Shown piece by piece: positions 44,699 through 52,963 of a stretch of DNA of 64,000 bases. Each line of letters begins with the position of its first letter. The stretch's first letter is position 1. The notes under the pieces were generated by a model, which was not told the origin of the DNA, did no database searches, and saw only the letters and a list, made by a program, of their open reading frames with translations. Location of the stretch: NCBI RefSeq assembly GCF_035270045.1, contig NZ_DATFIP010000054.1, positions 1 to 64,000 on the forward strand. The letters run 5' to 3'. Made by a program: the position numbers and the translations under genes. This DNA comes from Salibaculum sp035270045 (GTDB lineage Bacteria > Pseudomonadota > Alphaproteobacteria > Rhodobacterales > Rhodobacteraceae).

Positions 44699-45306
44699 TA
44701 CGGGCGCTGGCCTTTCTTGCGCTGGTCCTGCCGGTTCAGGCCGGGGCGCAGGAGGTCCGCAGCCTCTATACCACGCATGACTGGCAGACCGATTGCACGG
44801 CCCCGGACACCGACCGCCCGGCGGACGAGGCCGGCATGGGCGGGCGGCTGGTCTGTCCCGGGCCGGCGGGGCTTTCCCTCATGCTGGCCGAGGGTGACGC
44901 GCGCGTCTCGATGGATTACGGCAGCACCCGCCGCTTCGGCCCGTGGGAAAGTTTCACCAGTTTCAACAGCGTGCACGAGACCGTGGAATGGCGGCAGCAT
45001 GGCACGGGAGGGGCGGCACGGATCGTGGCCACCATCCATCGCTGGTTCGTCGGCCCGGACCCCGACCCGCGTGAGATCCTGGTCATCAGCAGCGTCGCGC
45101 GAGGCGCGGGGGACGAAAGCTGCATGGTGGGCATCGTTGACGCCAGCCCAACCGCGGGGGCCAATGCGCTTGCCCGGGCCGTGGCCGATGCCCGTGCCCA
45201 TGGTTTCCGCTGCGGCGAGGACCGCGTCCGGGCCTACGGCGACGTCGGGCTGGATACACCGCTGCCGCGTCGCGCCGCCCCGTTACCCGCAGATCGGGAC
45301 CACTGA
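44695..45306 (+). CDS. Secreted protein of unknown function
   Basis: This 203-residue protein starts MIRALAFLALVLPVQAGAQ, a signal peptide with probable cleavage at AGAQ. The mature part has three or four cysteines (DCTAP, LVCPG, SCMVG, FRCGE) that could form two disulfides, and a beta-rich block FTSFNSVHETVEWRQHG. I recognise no domain. It is coupled to the VWA gene by a 4-bp overlap and is probably its partner in the envelope. Confidence 0.72.
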   Translation: MIRALAFLALVLPVQAGAQEVRSLYTTHDWQTDCTAPDTDRPADEAGMGGRLVCPGPAGLSLMLAEGDARVSMDYGSTRRFGPWESFTSFNSVHETVEWRQHGTGGAARIVATIHRWFVGPDPDPREILVISSVARGAGDESCMVGIVDASPTAGANALARAVADARAHGFRCGEDRVRAYGDVGLDTPLPRRAAPLPADRDH

Positions 45307-45388
45307 CCAGGCGAAGCGGCCCGGAGCCCCCCTTTCACGCCCGTGGGCCGCAACCTAGGTAGGAAGAATATTGAAAGGAGGTGCGCCC

Positions 45389-46393
45389 ATGATCCTGCCG
45401 CACACGATCGACCCCGAGCGCCAAGCCCTGATCGCGACCGCCGGGGCAGAGATCCGCCCCCTCGACCCCATCGGCGCCGAGGTTCACGGTATCGACCTGT
45501 CCGCCGAGCAGACCCCGTCCCGCGACGTGCTGGATGCCCTCGAACAGGAAATGGCCGTGCGCGGTTTTCTCGTCTTCAAGAACGACCAGCCCGTCGATCC
45601 CGAGGCTTTTCTGCGCGCCTCGTGTTGGTTCGGCGGGCGCGAGCTGCACAGCACCCATGGCGTTCACCCCGCCACGCCGGGTGGCAATCCGCATATCTTC
45701 CGCCTGTCCAATGATCGCCGCCACGGTATTCCAGGGGTCGGGCCGCAATGGCACAACGACGGCAGCTTCCTGCCCGCGACCTTTTCGCATTCGGGCTATC
45801 ACATCGTGCGGCCGGCCGAGAAAGGCGGCGGCACATGGTTCGCCCACCAGGGGCTGGCCCATGACGCCCTGCCGCAAGAGACGCAGGACCACTGGTCGCG
45901 GCTGGCCTCGGTAAATTCAGCCTCGGGCGTGGTCCATCCGCTTGTCCATCGTCACCCGGTCTCGGGACAGGCCTGCATCTGGTTGCACCTGGGCATGACC
46001 GGCGCGGTGGTCGAAGTCCTGCCCGGTGCCGGCGGGGCGCGCCTGCTCGATGCCGATGCTCTCAAGACGCTGTGCCATACCTACAACGACATCCTGAACG
46101 CAGGCCTTCAGGGCGGCTATGCCACGGCCTATGAATACCGCGAGAACGATTGCGTCTTCATCGACAACCTGGCCGTGGCCCATCGCGCAGCCCCCGAGGC
46201 GCACATGCCCGCCGAGGACCAGGGCCTGCGGATCATGCACCGCAGCACCGTGCGTGGCACACGAGACCTTGTGCCCGACAACGGCCTGCCCGCGGCGTTG
46301 GACATCGACGGCCCCAGCCCCTTCGGCGACGGGGTCTGGCAGGGCGGCGGCGTGGGGTTCCGCTGGGAAGAAGGCATCCCCATGCGCAACTGA
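45389..46393 (+). CDS. TauD/TfdA-family Fe(II)/2-oxoglutarate dioxygenase
   Basis: This enzyme would oxidise a small sulfonate, alkylsulfate, carnitine-like or herbicide-like substrate. In 334 residues the facial triad is visible: H122 and D124 in QWHNDGSF, and H265 in NLAVAHRAAP. An Arg for 2-oxoglutarate binding lies in RIMHRSTVRG. AAGGAGGT at 45375-45382 is 6 nt before the ATG at 45389, which decides the start over TTG 45371. The substrate is unknown and no taurine transporter is adjacent. Confidence 0.88.
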   Translation: MILPHTIDPERQALIATAGAEIRPLDPIGAEVHGIDLSAEQTPSRDVLDALEQEMAVRGFLVFKNDQPVDPEAFLRASCWFGGRELHSTHGVHPATPGGNPHIFRLSNDRRHGIPGVGPQWHNDGSFLPATFSHSGYHIVRPAEKGGGTWFAHQGLAHDALPQETQDHWSRLASVNSASGVVHPLVHRHPVSGQACIWLHLGMTGAVVEVLPGAGGARLLDADALKTLCHTYNDILNAGLQGGYATAYEYRENDCVFIDNLAVAHRAAPEAHMPAEDQGLRIMHRSTVRGTRDLVPDNGLPAALDIDGPSPFGDGVWQGGGVGFRWEEGIPMRN

Positions 46394-46552
46394 CCGGCCA
46401 TCGCCCGGCGGGTCCGCACAATCGCCCCGGAATTGCCACATTTCCGCCCCGCTCTGGTCGCCCTTGCCTGCTGACGTCGGAGGATGGCCCGTCAAGAGGC
46501 CATCCGACAACGTCGGCGAGGCAGACCAGGACAAACAGAGCAGGTGACCGTC
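46394..46552. other. Gap before the 45-residue frame and transglycosylase
   Basis: With the region 46691-46903 this makes about 370 bp of non-genic DNA around a small candidate frame. I see no promoter with good spacing. Confidence 0.3.
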
Positions 46553-46690
46553 ATGGCACATGATAGCGCGACGAACAGCGCAAACGGGCCCACACCACCG
46601 CCCGCGACCCGCCAGCCCACGAACGCGGGCACGCGGCGACGCCCCGGACCGCCGAAACCGGTGCTGTTCCGGGACTTCGCCAGCATCTGA
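46553..46690 (+). CDS. Candidate 45-residue protein, low support
   Basis: An ATG at 46553 opens 46 codons. The product is Pro/Thr/Asn/Arg-rich at first (NGPTPPPATRQPTN) and ends KPVLFRDFASI. The terminal hydrophobic-aromatic motif looks deliberate, but there is no convincing ribosome binding site and no family is known to me. It is recorded because the frame is clean and the codons are not obviously random. Confidence 0.35.
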   Translation: MAHDSATNSANGPTPPPATRQPTNAGTRRRPGPPKPVLFRDFASI

Positions 46691-46708
46691 GGGCCGTCCG
46701 ACCCAATT

Positions 46709-46737
46709 GCGTGCCCTGTCCTCCTTTCAGGGCGCGC
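46709..46737. terminator. Imperfect hairpin before transglycosylase gene
   Basis: GCGTGCCCTG (46709-46718) pairs with CAGGGCGCGC (46728-46737) over 10 positions, one G-T, around a 9-nt loop. There is no T-run. It could end a small upstream transcript. Confidence 0.35.
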
Positions 46738-46903
46738 AGCAGACCCGCGGATCGGCGGCCCGGCGCGCGGCCCTCTCCCACCGCGCCACCCGGCCCCGGT
46801 CCGCGGTTTTCATCCAGATCGCTCCGATCACCCCGGCGTGCTCTCGCCGATCCCCGAATGCGGGACTATGCAGATGATCTTTCCGGGGCTATTCCTGTCG
46901 GCC

Positions 46904-47392
46904 ATGCGACTGATCCCGGCCCTGCTTCTTCTTGCCATCCTGCCCGCCTGTGGCGGCAGCCCGACGCCGGAGGTCCGCAAGGCGGAACAGCGGGCGCTTT
47001 ATCCCGGAGAGACGCCCGAAATGCGGGCGCTGGTCGAGGAATACGCCGACATCCATGACATCCCCGAGCCGCTGTTGCACCGTGTCATTCAGCGCGAAAG
47101 CGACTATCGCCCCGGCGCGCGGAACGGGCCTTACTGGGGGTTGATGCAGATCCTGCCCGAAACCGCCGCGCAGATGGGCCATTCCGGTCCGCCCGGGACG
47201 CTCCTCGACGCCGAAACGAACCTGACCTACGCGGGCCGCTACCTGCGGGGGGCCTGGCTGGTGGCCGATGGCGACATCGACGCCGCGGTGATGTGGTACG
47301 CGCGCGGCTACTACTACGAAGCCCGCGACCGCTGCCTGCTGGTCGAAACCGGATTGCGCGACCGAGAGTTCGCGCGCCACTGCCGCGCTTGA
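46904..47392 (+). CDS. Lipoprotein lytic transglycosylase (SLT family)
   Basis: This enzyme cleaves peptidoglycan between MurNAc and GlcNAc, forming 1,6-anhydromuramic products. In 162 residues from the ATG at 46904 the lipobox is LLAILPAC (Cys16). The catalytic Glu is E65 in IQRESDYRPGARNG, followed by GLMQILPETAAQMG and AGRYLRGAW, the SLT goose-lysozyme-like core. An upstream in-frame ATG at 46868 is possible but would weaken the signal. The protein is short, as expected for a membrane-bound MltE-like form. Confidence 0.88.
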   Translation: MRLIPALLLLAILPACGGSPTPEVRKAEQRALYPGETPEMRALVEEYADIHDIPEPLLHRVIQRESDYRPGARNGPYWGLMQILPETAAQMGHSGPPGTLLDAETNLTYAGRYLRGAWLVADGDIDAAVMWYARGYYYEARDRCLLVETGLRDREFARHCRA

Positions 47393-47423
47393 AGCGCGGG
47401 CCGCCGCGGCCTAACGTGGCGCC

Positions 47424-48593
47424 ATGACACCGGAAATCGTGATCCTTGCCATCGGCCTGCTGTTCCTTGCCGGGCTGGCGTTGGACGCTGTCGGGCATGT
47501 TGTCCATGTCCCCCGCGTGACGCTGCTGATCCTGATGGGGGTCATCGTGGGCCCGCCGGGGCTGGACTGGCTGCCCATCGACATCCATTCCGCCCACGAA
47601 GTGCTGGCACCGACGGCGCTGACCATGGTCGCCTTCCTGATGGGTGGCAGCCTTGATCGGGGCACCCTGGCCGCCCAGGGCCGCGCCATCCTGGTCATGT
47701 CGCTGGCCCTGGTAGCGGGCACGGCGTTGGTGGTCGGGCTGGGCCTCTGGGCGCTGGGCACATCGCTGGTGGCCGCACTTTTGCTGGCGGGAATCGCCAC
47801 CGCGACCGCCCCGGCAGCAACGCTGGACGTGATCCGCGAGGCCGACGCCCAGACTACTCCCTTCGGCAAACTCCTGATCGGCATCGTGGCCATCGACGAC
47901 GCCTGGGGCCTGCTGGCCTTCTCGCTCCTGCTCACCCTGGCTGCGACGGTCGGCGGAAACGGCGACGCCGCTGTGCTCGCCGATGCGGGCTACGAGATCG
48001 GCGGGGCCGTCATGCTTGGCCTTGCGCTCGGACTGCCCGCCGCCGCCCTGACCGGGCGGGTCAAACCGGGCGAGCCCACCCTGATCGAGGCACTGGGACT
48101 TGTCCTGGTCATCGCGGGGCTGGCACTCTGGCTTGACGTGTCATTCCTGATCGCGGGGATGACCGCCGGTGCGCTGGTCACGAACCTGGCCCGCCACCAC
48201 GACCGCCCTTTCCACGAGATCGAGCGTATCGAGTGGCCCTTCCTGCTGCTGTTCTTCGTCATGGCCGGGGCCTCGCTGGACATCGGCGCGCTGGTGGCGG
48301 CGGGCTGGGCCGGGGCAGCCTACATGGGGCTGCGCCTGATGGGGCGTCTCCTGGGCGGGACGATCGGCGGGCCGATGGCCGGGATGACGCCGGCCCACGG
48401 GGCCCGCACCGCCGCCGCCCTGCTACCGCAGGCCGGCGTTGCGGTCGGCATGGCGCTGGTGGCGGCCGAACGGTTCCCGCAGGCGGGCGCGACCGTTCTT
48501 GCCGTCACCGTCGCCTCGACCGTGATATTCGAGGTGATCGGCCCGCCCCTGACCCAATGGGCGCTGGCAAAGGAAAACCGCCCGGACGGCTAG
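47424..48593 (+). CDS. Cation:proton antiporter (CPA family)
   Basis: This 389-residue membrane protein has about 12 hydrophobic segments. The family signatures are ATAPAATLDVIREADAQTTPFGK and the paired acid AIDDAWGLLAFSL, the ion site of CPA2-like antiporters. The segment FLIAGMTAGALVTN near residue 245 and the C-terminal TPAHGARTAAALLPQAGVAVGMAL are typical. The cation (Na or K) cannot be told. The stop codon lies in the loop of a hairpin that also ends the ndk unit. Confidence 0.85.
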   Translation: MTPEIVILAIGLLFLAGLALDAVGHVVHVPRVTLLILMGVIVGPPGLDWLPIDIHSAHEVLAPTALTMVAFLMGGSLDRGTLAAQGRAILVMSLALVAGTALVVGLGLWALGTSLVAALLLAGIATATAPAATLDVIREADAQTTPFGKLLIGIVAIDDAWGLLAFSLLLTLAATVGGNGDAAVLADAGYEIGGAVMLGLALGLPAAALTGRVKPGEPTLIEALGLVLVIAGLALWLDVSFLIAGMTAGALVTNLARHHDRPFHEIERIEWPFLLLFFVMAGASLDIGALVAAGWAGAAYMGLRLMGRLLGGTIGGPMAGMTPAHGARTAAALLPQAGVAVGMALVAAERFPQAGATVLAVTVASTVIFEVIGPPLTQWALAKENRPDG

Positions 48594-48603
48594 GTCCGGG
48601 CGG
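48578..48603. terminator. Perfect 10-bp hairpin with the antiporter stop codon in the loop
   Basis: CCGCCCGGAC (48578-48587) pairs with GTCCGGGCGG (48594-48603) around GGCTAG, whose TAG at 48591-48593 is the antiporter stop. It lies 29 bp before the ndk stop on the other strand. It is a likely bidirectional terminator, although no T-tract follows. Confidence 0.6.
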
Positions 48604-48631
48604 CATCGAAGTCATGGAATTCCGGTCCGAC

Positions 48632-49054
48632 TCAGCCCACCAGTTCGAGGCCCGAAAAGAAGAATGCGATCTCTTCGGCGGCGGTGTCCGGCGCGTCGGA
48701 CCCGTGAACCGAATTCTCGCCGACCGACTGGGCGAACTCGGCGCGGATCGTGCCGGCCGCTGCATCCGCCGGGTTGGTCGCGCCCATGACTTCGCGGTTC
48801 CTTGCAATGGCGCCCTCGCCTTCAAGGACCTGCACGACGACCGGGGCCGACGCCATGAAGCCGGTCAGTTCGTCGAAAAAGGGGCGCTCGGCGTGGACAG
48901 CGTAGAACTGCTCGGCCTGGGCCTTGGTCAGCTGGATGCGCTTCTGGGCGACGATGCGCAGGCCGGCGTCCTCGAACTTGGCATTGATCTTGCCGGTCAG
49001 GTTGCGGGCGGTGGCGTCGGGCTTGATGATCGACAGGGTGCGTTCGGTGGCCAT
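48632..49054 (-). CDS. ndk: Nucleoside diphosphate kinase
   Basis: Ndk balances nucleoside triphosphates by phosphate transfer through a phosphohistidine. In 140 residues the start ERTLSIIKPDATARN is classic, and the active site is H117 in VGENSVHGSDAP. The NREVMGATNPADA block is the nucleotide loop. The gene is complete. It is divergent from the ABC-F gene and faces the antiporter. Confidence 0.97.
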   Translation of the reverse strand: MATERTLSIIKPDATARNLTGKINAKFEDAGLRIVAQKRIQLTKAQAEQFYAVHAERPFFDELTGFMASAPVVVQVLEGEGAIARNREVMGATNPADAAAGTIRAEFAQSVGENSVHGSDAPDTAAEEIAFFFSGLELVG

Positions 49055-49163
49055 GGGTCATTCCTCGATGGTCGGGTTGAATATCGCCGCGCCGATAGCA
49101 TGGGGGGGTCGGCTTGAAAAGGTGCGATTGACGCGGCTGCCGCCCTCTGGCACCTCCTGCGGC

Positions 49164-51002
49164 ATGCTGCGAATTTCAGACATTTCCTACTCGGTCGAGG
49201 GCCGCCCCCTGATCGAGAACGCCAGCGCCGTCATTCCCACCGGCCACAAGGTGGGCGTGGTGGGGCGCAACGGCACCGGCAAGACCACGCTGTTCCGCCT
49301 GATCCGGGGTGAACTGACGCTTGAGGGCGGCACGATCGACCTGCCCAGGGGCGCCCGCATCGGCGGTGTCAGCCAGGAGGTGCCGGGCTCGGACACCTCG
49401 CTTCTGGACACGGTGCTGGCGGCCGATACCGAGCGCCTGGCCCTGATGGCCGAGGACACCGAGGACCCCGCCCGCATCGCCGAAATCCAGACCAGGCTGA
49501 CGGATATCGACGCCTGGTCGGCCGAGGCGCGGGCCAGCGCGATCCTGAAGGGGCTGGGCTTTACCGATACCGAGCAGCGCATGCCCTGTTCGGCCTTTTC
49601 GGGCGGCTGGCGGATGCGCGTGGCGCTTGCCGCTGTCCTGTTCTCTGCCCCTGACCTGCTTTTGCTGGACGAGCCGACCAACTACCTCGACCTCGAAGGT
49701 GCGCTCTGGCTGGAAAGCTACCTGTCGCGTTACCCCCACACGGTGCTTGTGGTCAGCCATGACCGTGGTCTGCTGAACCGGGCCGTGGGCGGCATCCTGC
49801 ACCTCGAAGACCGCAAGCTCACCTATTACGCCACGCCCTACGACCGTTTCGCCGAACAGCGCGCCGCGCGGCTGGCCGTCGCCGAAGCACAGAACCGCAA
49901 GGCGCAGGACCGGGTCGCCCACCTGCAGAGCTTCGTCGACCGGTTCCGGGCCAAGGCCTCCAAGGCGAAACAGGCCCAATCGCGGCTTAAGATGATCGAG
50001 CGGATCAGCCTGATCTCGACCCCGCAAGAGGCTGCCCTGCGCGCCTTCAGCTTTCCCGAACCAGAGGAGCTCTCACCGCCGATCATCGCGACCGACGGGG
50101 TCGCCGTGGGCTATGGCGAAACCACGGTTCTGGACCGGCTGTCGCTGCGCATAGACCAGGACGACCGGATCGCGCTTCTGGGCCGAAACGGCGAGGGTAA
50201 ATCGACGCTTTCCAAGCTCTTGGCCGGAAAACTTCACCCTCAGAAGGGGACGTTCACCGCCCACAATAAACTGCGCGTGGGCTACTTCGCCCAGCACCAG
50301 CTGGAGGAACTGCGCCCCGAGGACACGCCGCTGGATCACGTGCGCCGCGAACGTCCCGACGAGGCCCCGGGCCGCCTGCGGGCGCGGCTGGCGGGCTTCG
50401 GACTGACCGCAGACCAGGCCGAGCTTCCCGCGGCCAAGCTGTCGGGGGGGCAAAAGGCGCGGCTGTCGCTTCTGCTTGCCACGATCGACGCGCCGCATCT
50501 GTTGATCCTGGACGAGCCGACCAACCACCTTGACATCGAAAGCCGCGAGGCCCTGGTCGAGGCGCTGACGGCCTACTCCGGCGCGGTGGTGCTGGTCAGC
50601 CACGACATGCACCTGCTCAGCCTGGTGGCCGACAGGCTCTGGCTGGTCAAGAACGGCCGCGTGACGGGCTTCGACGAGGACCTCGAGGCCTATCGCAAGC
50701 TGTTGATCTCGGGCGACAAGCCGGCGAAGCCTGCAAAACCCAAGGCCCCCCGTCCCTCGCGCGACCGCATCATGGAACTGCGCGCCGAGGTGCGAAAATG
50801 CGAGGCCCGCGTCGCCAAGATCGAGGAGATGCGCGGGAAACTGGCCGGAAAGCTGGCCGATCCCGCGCTCTACGAGGACGGCAAGGCGGGTGAGCTGGAA
50901 ACATGGAACCGCAAGTATGCCGAGGTGATGGAGGGGCTGGAGCGTGCCGAGACCCTCTGGTTGGCCGCGCAACAGAAACTGGACTCCGCCGAGGCCGGTT
51001 GA
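49164..51002 (+). CDS. ABC-F family ATPase
   Basis: ABC-F proteins act on the ribosome and can protect from antibiotics or help resolve stalled translation. The 612-residue protein from the ATG at 49164 has two nucleotide-binding domains: Walker A GRNGTGKTT and GRNGEGKST, signatures FSGGWRMRVAL and LSGGQKARLSL, and Walker B LLLLDEPTNYLDLE and LLILDEPTNHLDIE. The C-terminal tail is a coiled coil (ELRAEVRKCEARVAKIEEM), as in Uup or YheS rather than EttA. There is no transmembrane domain. Another start upstream at 48924 would read through ndk and is rejected. Confidence 0.9.
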   Translation: MLRISDISYSVEGRPLIENASAVIPTGHKVGVVGRNGTGKTTLFRLIRGELTLEGGTIDLPRGARIGGVSQEVPGSDTSLLDTVLAADTERLALMAEDTEDPARIAEIQTRLTDIDAWSAEARASAILKGLGFTDTEQRMPCSAFSGGWRMRVALAAVLFSAPDLLLLDEPTNYLDLEGALWLESYLSRYPHTVLVVSHDRGLLNRAVGGILHLEDRKLTYYATPYDRFAEQRAARLAVAEAQNRKAQDRVAHLQSFVDRFRAKASKAKQAQSRLKMIERISLISTPQEAALRAFSFPEPEELSPPIIATDGVAVGYGETTVLDRLSLRIDQDDRIALLGRNGEGKSTLSKLLAGKLHPQKGTFTAHNKLRVGYFAQHQLEELRPEDTPLDHVRRERPDEAPGRLRARLAGFGLTADQAELPAAKLSGGQKARLSLLLATIDAPHLLILDEPTNHLDIESREALVEALTAYSGAVVLVSHDMHLLSLVADRLWLVKNGRVTGFDEDLEAYRKLLISGDKPAKPAKPKAPRPSRDRIMELRAEVRKCEARVAKIEEMRGKLAGKLADPALYEDGKAGELETWNRKYAEVMEGLERAETLWLAAQQKLDSAEAG

Positions 51003-51056
51003 CCGCCTCTGACCGGGGTGCTGCCGACGGCGGGGAACGCCGCTTGGGAATGCCCG

Positions 51057-51359
51057 CTAAAGCATCGCCCGCCGCCCGCGCGTGCCGCCACGTCGGCCCG
51101 GCCGTGGGGGGATCAGCGTCAGCGGCTCCAGCGGACGGTTGAGGCTGTTCTCCAGCAGCCGGCAGAACTCGGCCACCGACGGTTCGTCGTCCCGAAGGGG
51201 GGCCGCGGCCCCCAGCGCACGGACGACGGCTTCGGGGTAGTTCGCCGTGCCGGGCAGCGCGCCCAGCCATTCGACGTAGCCCATGTGGGCAAGTTGCCGG
51301 GCCCGTGCGTCCGAGCAGCCCGGCACCCGCATGGCATTCAGGATATCGTTCAGGATCAT
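51057..51359 (-). CDS. Cobalamin-riboswitch-led small protein of unknown function (100 residues)
   Basis: The ATG at 51359 opens 101 codons behind a GGAGG at 51365-51369 (5 nt spacing). The product is soluble and helical (MILNDILNAMRV, ARARQLAHMGYVEWLGALPG, VAEFCRLLENSLN) with a basic tail (PPRPGRRGGTRGRRAML), and has two Cys. A helix-turn-helix-like or small helical-bundle fold is possible. I recognise no family and no cobalamin motif. It sits on the strand of, and directly after, a canonical cobalamin riboswitch (51465-51648), so it is probably repressed by B12. It is convergent with the ABC-F gene. Confidence 0.72.
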   Translation of the reverse strand: MILNDILNAMRVPGCSDARARQLAHMGYVEWLGALPGTANYPEAVVRALGAAAPLRDDEPSVAEFCRLLENSLNRPLEPLTLIPPRPGRRGGTRGRRAML

Positions 51360-51364
51360 CGCGC

Positions 51365-51386
51365 CCTCCGCGCTTTGCGGCGGAGG
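51365..51386 (-). promoter_or_regulatory. RBS-sequestering hairpin before the small gene
   Basis: On the minus strand CCTCCGC (51386-51380) pairs with GCGGAGG (51371-51365) over 7 bp around an 8-nt loop. The 3' arm contains the GGAGG ribosome binding site of the gene starting at 51359. Such a stem can switch translation off when the upstream riboswitch is liganded. The pairing is seen in sequence; the switching is inference. Confidence 0.65.
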
Positions 51387-51464
51387 CTGGCGCGGCACTG
51401 GTCAGACGGGACCTTCTGTCATCGCAGACGCCTTGCCAGGGCACCCCGCCCGGGTTGACAGTCA

Positions 51465-51648
51465 CGACGGCAGGTCTCCTGGCTCGCGGGTCGGGGCGGT
51501 CACCGGACCTTCCCGGGGGCATCGTCCCCAGTGGTCAGTTTCGGCGCCGCTCGCCGCTTACAGTTGCGGGGGCAGCCGCGGAATTGCCCGGATCGGGCGC
51601 ACCACGTTCCCTTTTCACCCAACGGTGTGTGACCGCCGGGAACCGTCT
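51465..51648 (-). ncRNA. Cobalamin riboswitch
   Basis: Reading the minus strand from 51648, the conserved elements occur in order: a 5' GACGG, GGGTGAAAAGGGAACGTGGTG, GCTGCCCCCGCAACTGTAA, CACTGGGGACGATGCCCCCG with GGGAAGG, and GAGCCAGGAGACCTGCC, ending CCGTC. The 5' GACGG pairs with the 3' CCGTC to form P1. These are the standard AdoCbl aptamer blocks. The downstream gene starts 105 nt further at 51359. No B12 biosynthesis or transport gene follows. On the other strand the MarC gene begins at 51742. Confidence 0.93.
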
Positions 51649-51741
51649 TCCGACGGGTAGGCCAGCGTGCATGCCGCTGTCAATGCTTGGGCGGGTCGCG
51701 GGGGCTGGTCACGCGGGTCGCGCCCGCCTAGGGTCGCGGGC

Positions 51742-52368
51742 ATGATCGACCTGGCCTTCCTCGTCACCGCCTTCGCCGCGCTTTTCGTGGTGATCGACCC
51801 GATCGGGCTGACCCCGATCTTCGTCGCCCTGACCCGGGGCATGACCGCAACAAGGCGCCGGGCGCTCGCGGTGCGGGCCTGTGTCATCAGTTTCGCGATC
51901 CTGCTGGTCTTCGCGCTCTTCGGCGAAGCCGTGCTCGGGTTCATCGGCATCTCGATGCCCGCCTTTCGCGTCGCGGGCGGAATCCTGCTGTTCCTGACCG
52001 CTCTGGACATGCTGTTCGAACGCCGCCAGAAGCGCCGCCGCGATCAGGCCGACGAGGACGAGGAAGACGACGACGACCCGTCGGTCTTCCCCCTTGCCAT
52101 CCCGCTGATCGCGGGACCGGGGGCCATTGCCACCATCATCCTGCTGGTGGGCCGGGGCGAGGGGCTGGTCGGCTTTGCTGCCATCATGGGCGTGCTGCTG
52201 GCGGTGCTGGCATTGGTGCTGATCATGTTCCTGGGCGCGGGCCTGCTGGAGCGGCTGCTGGGCAAGGTCGGCATCAACGTCGTCACGCGACTGCTGGGGA
52301 TGCTGCTGGCCGCGCTTTCGGTGCAATTCGTCCTCGACGGTCTGAGGTCTTTCGGTCTGGGCGGATAA
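51742..52368 (+). CDS. MarC-family membrane protein
   Basis: MarC/YchE proteins are six-helix membrane proteins of unknown transport role (a neutral amino acid transporter is one claim). The 208-residue protein has FAALFVVIDPIGLTPIFVAL near the start, the repeat FRVAGGILLFLTALDMLF, and the second half PLAIPLIAGPGAIATIILLVGR, all MarC hallmarks. A very acidic loop (DEDEEDDDDPS) links the halves. The start at 51742 is chosen to remove the riboswitch-region reading from 51667. It is divergent from the riboswitch. Confidence 0.88.
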   Translation: MIDLAFLVTAFAALFVVIDPIGLTPIFVALTRGMTATRRRALAVRACVISFAILLVFALFGEAVLGFIGISMPAFRVAGGILLFLTALDMLFERRQKRRRDQADEDEEDDDDPSVFPLAIPLIAGPGAIATIILLVGRGEGLVGFAAIMGVLLAVLALVLIMFLGAGLLERLLGKVGINVVTRLLGMLLAALSVQFVLDGLRSFGLGG

Positions 52369-52384
52369 ACCCTATCTGTTGCCA

Positions 52385-52963
52385 ATGACCGGAGACCAGA
52401 TCGCATCATTCGTGTTTCTCTCGATACTGGGGGTGGCCATCCTTGGGTCCTACCTGGCGCACAGCCGGTTGCGTGGCTCCCAGATGGCCCAGCAGGCGAT
52501 GATCTGGGTCCTGATCTTCGTGGGCGCCATCGCCGCCGCGGGGCTGTGGCAGGACATGAAGGGCGATCTGACCCTGACCCAGGCGACCATTTCCGAAAAT
52601 GTGGTCGAGGTCCCGCGCGGCCGCGACGGGCATTTTCACCTGGATTTGCAGGTCAACGGCGTCACCGTTCCCTTCCTGGTGGATACCGGGGCCACGCAGG
52701 TGGTGCTGACACGCCAGGACGCCGCCCGCGTGGGGCTGGACCCGGCGGATCTGAACTTCATCGGCACCGCCCGGACGGCCAACGGCGAGGTGCGCATCGC
52801 GCCCGTGGTGCTGGACCGCGTCGCCCTCGGACCGGTCGAGGACCGCAACCTGCGCGCCTCGGTCAACGGCGGGCAGATGGACCGTTCGCTGCTGGGCATG
52901 ACCTACCTGAACCGGTTCGAGCGGATCGAGATAGCGGACAACCGGCTGATCCTGACGCGATAG
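52385..52963 (+). CDS. Membrane-anchored retropepsin-like aspartic protease (clan AA)
   Basis: This 192-residue protein of the TIGR02281 type has two N-terminal hydrophobic helices (FVFLSILGVAILGSYLA and MIWVLIFVGAIAAAGLW). The soluble domain has the catalytic triad D100-T101-G102 in VPFLVDTGATQVVLT, and the flap-like DRSLLGMTYLNRFERIEI. The domain is single, so it must dimerise. The start at 52385 (ATG) is 16 bp after the MarC stop, so both may be co-transcribed. Its substrate is unknown; related proteins act in periplasmic proteolysis. Confidence 0.85.
   Translation: MTGDQIASFVFLSILGVAILGSYLAHSRLRGSQMAQQAMIWVLIFVGAIAAAGLWQDMKGDLTLTQATISENVVEVPRGRDGHFHLDLQVNGVTVPFLVDTGATQVVLTRQDAARVGLDPADLNFIGTARTANGEVRIAPVVLDRVALGPVEDRNLRASVNGGQMDRSLLGMTYLNRFERIEIADNRLILTR

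Noticed and set aside
45371..45388. TTG start 18 bp upstream of the TauD-family ATG
   Set aside because: The strong AAGGAGGT lies downstream of that TTG and 6 nt before the ATG at 45389, which decides the start.
50770..51522. 250-codon minus frame through the riboswitch and small gene
   Set aside because: It would run through the riboswitch and the unknown ORF in another frame, with Arg/Pro/Gly-rich shadow composition.
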